This document shows, piece after piece, positions 32,339-32,350 of a stretch of DNA of 32,350 nucleotides. The stretch's first letter is position 1. Each line of letters begins with the position of its first letter. Source of the stretch: an uncultured Muribaculaceae bacterium (GTDB lineage Bacteria > Bacteroidota > Bacteroidia > Bacteroidales > Muribaculaceae); assembly GCA_910578365.1 (NCBI GenBank), contig CAJTRC010000025.1:1-32350 (forward strand), in the 5' to 3' direction. Position numbers and translations under genes: made by a program. The notes beneath the pieces were generated by a model. The model did no database searches. It was not told the origin of the DNA and was given only the letters and a program-made list of their open reading frames with translations.

Positions 32339-32350
32339 ATCAGAGCGTTA

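Overview
The window looks like chromosomal DNA from a member of the Bacteroidales, most likely Muribaculaceae-like (order fairly certain, family an inference). The signs are repeated promoters of the Bacteroidota sigma type (-33 TTTG, about 20 nt, -7 TAnnTTTG), a DUF4491 membrane protein, start sites mostly without Shine-Dalgarno sequences, a TopA without zinc fingers, and a TonB-dependent receptor behind a cobalamin riboswitch. Coding density is high, with many 1-7 nt gene overlaps. I see no insertion sequence, prophage or CRISPR array.

Left part (1-9.8 kb): topA, an RluA-type pseudouridine synthase and tyrS form a minus-strand operon that ends at a long imperfect palindrome. An iron-type alcohol dehydrogenase (plus) converges on prfB (minus) across a strong hairpin. 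prfB carries the classical +1 programmed frameshift, so its true start is 7592. An AMP-forming long-chain acyl-CoA synthetase follows and ends at a perfect 28-bp inverted repeat.

Middle (9.8-16.5 kb, minus): a YrdC/YciO protein, a FemAB-like GNAT, an acyltransferase-3 membrane protein and an MscS/YbdG-like channel are tightly packed. A BtuB-like receptor follows, with its own promoter and cobalamin riboswitch; the promoter lies partly inside the end of the channel gene. rfbC is transcribed away from a divergent promoter pair.

16.5-26.6 kb: an S41 protease, recQ, an MBOAT acyltransferase and an SGNH-like protein form one plus-strand operon. It runs tail-to-tail, with a 31-nt overlap, into a minus-strand DUF4491-GT25 pair. 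Then come greA, a HIT protein, a thioredoxin-fold lipoprotein without redox cysteines, and a uracil-DNA-glycosylase-like protein.

26.6-32.35 kb: three glycosyltransferases in one overlapping minus-strand operon lie divergent from parE-coaD. tRNA-Phe follows with a textbook promoter and terminator, and the window ends in a short stretch with a tandem 12-mer. The MBOAT/SGNH pair, GT25, the three glycosyltransferases, rfbC and the acyltransferase-3/GNAT pair together suggest surface-glycan synthesis and acylation scattered among housekeeping genes. I found no clearly new system. The items most worth checking are the prfB SD-dependent frameshift in a lineage that largely ignores SD, the possible leaderless starts, the receptor promoter nested in mscS, the Cys-less lipoprotein, and the A/C-skewed parE-coaD block.
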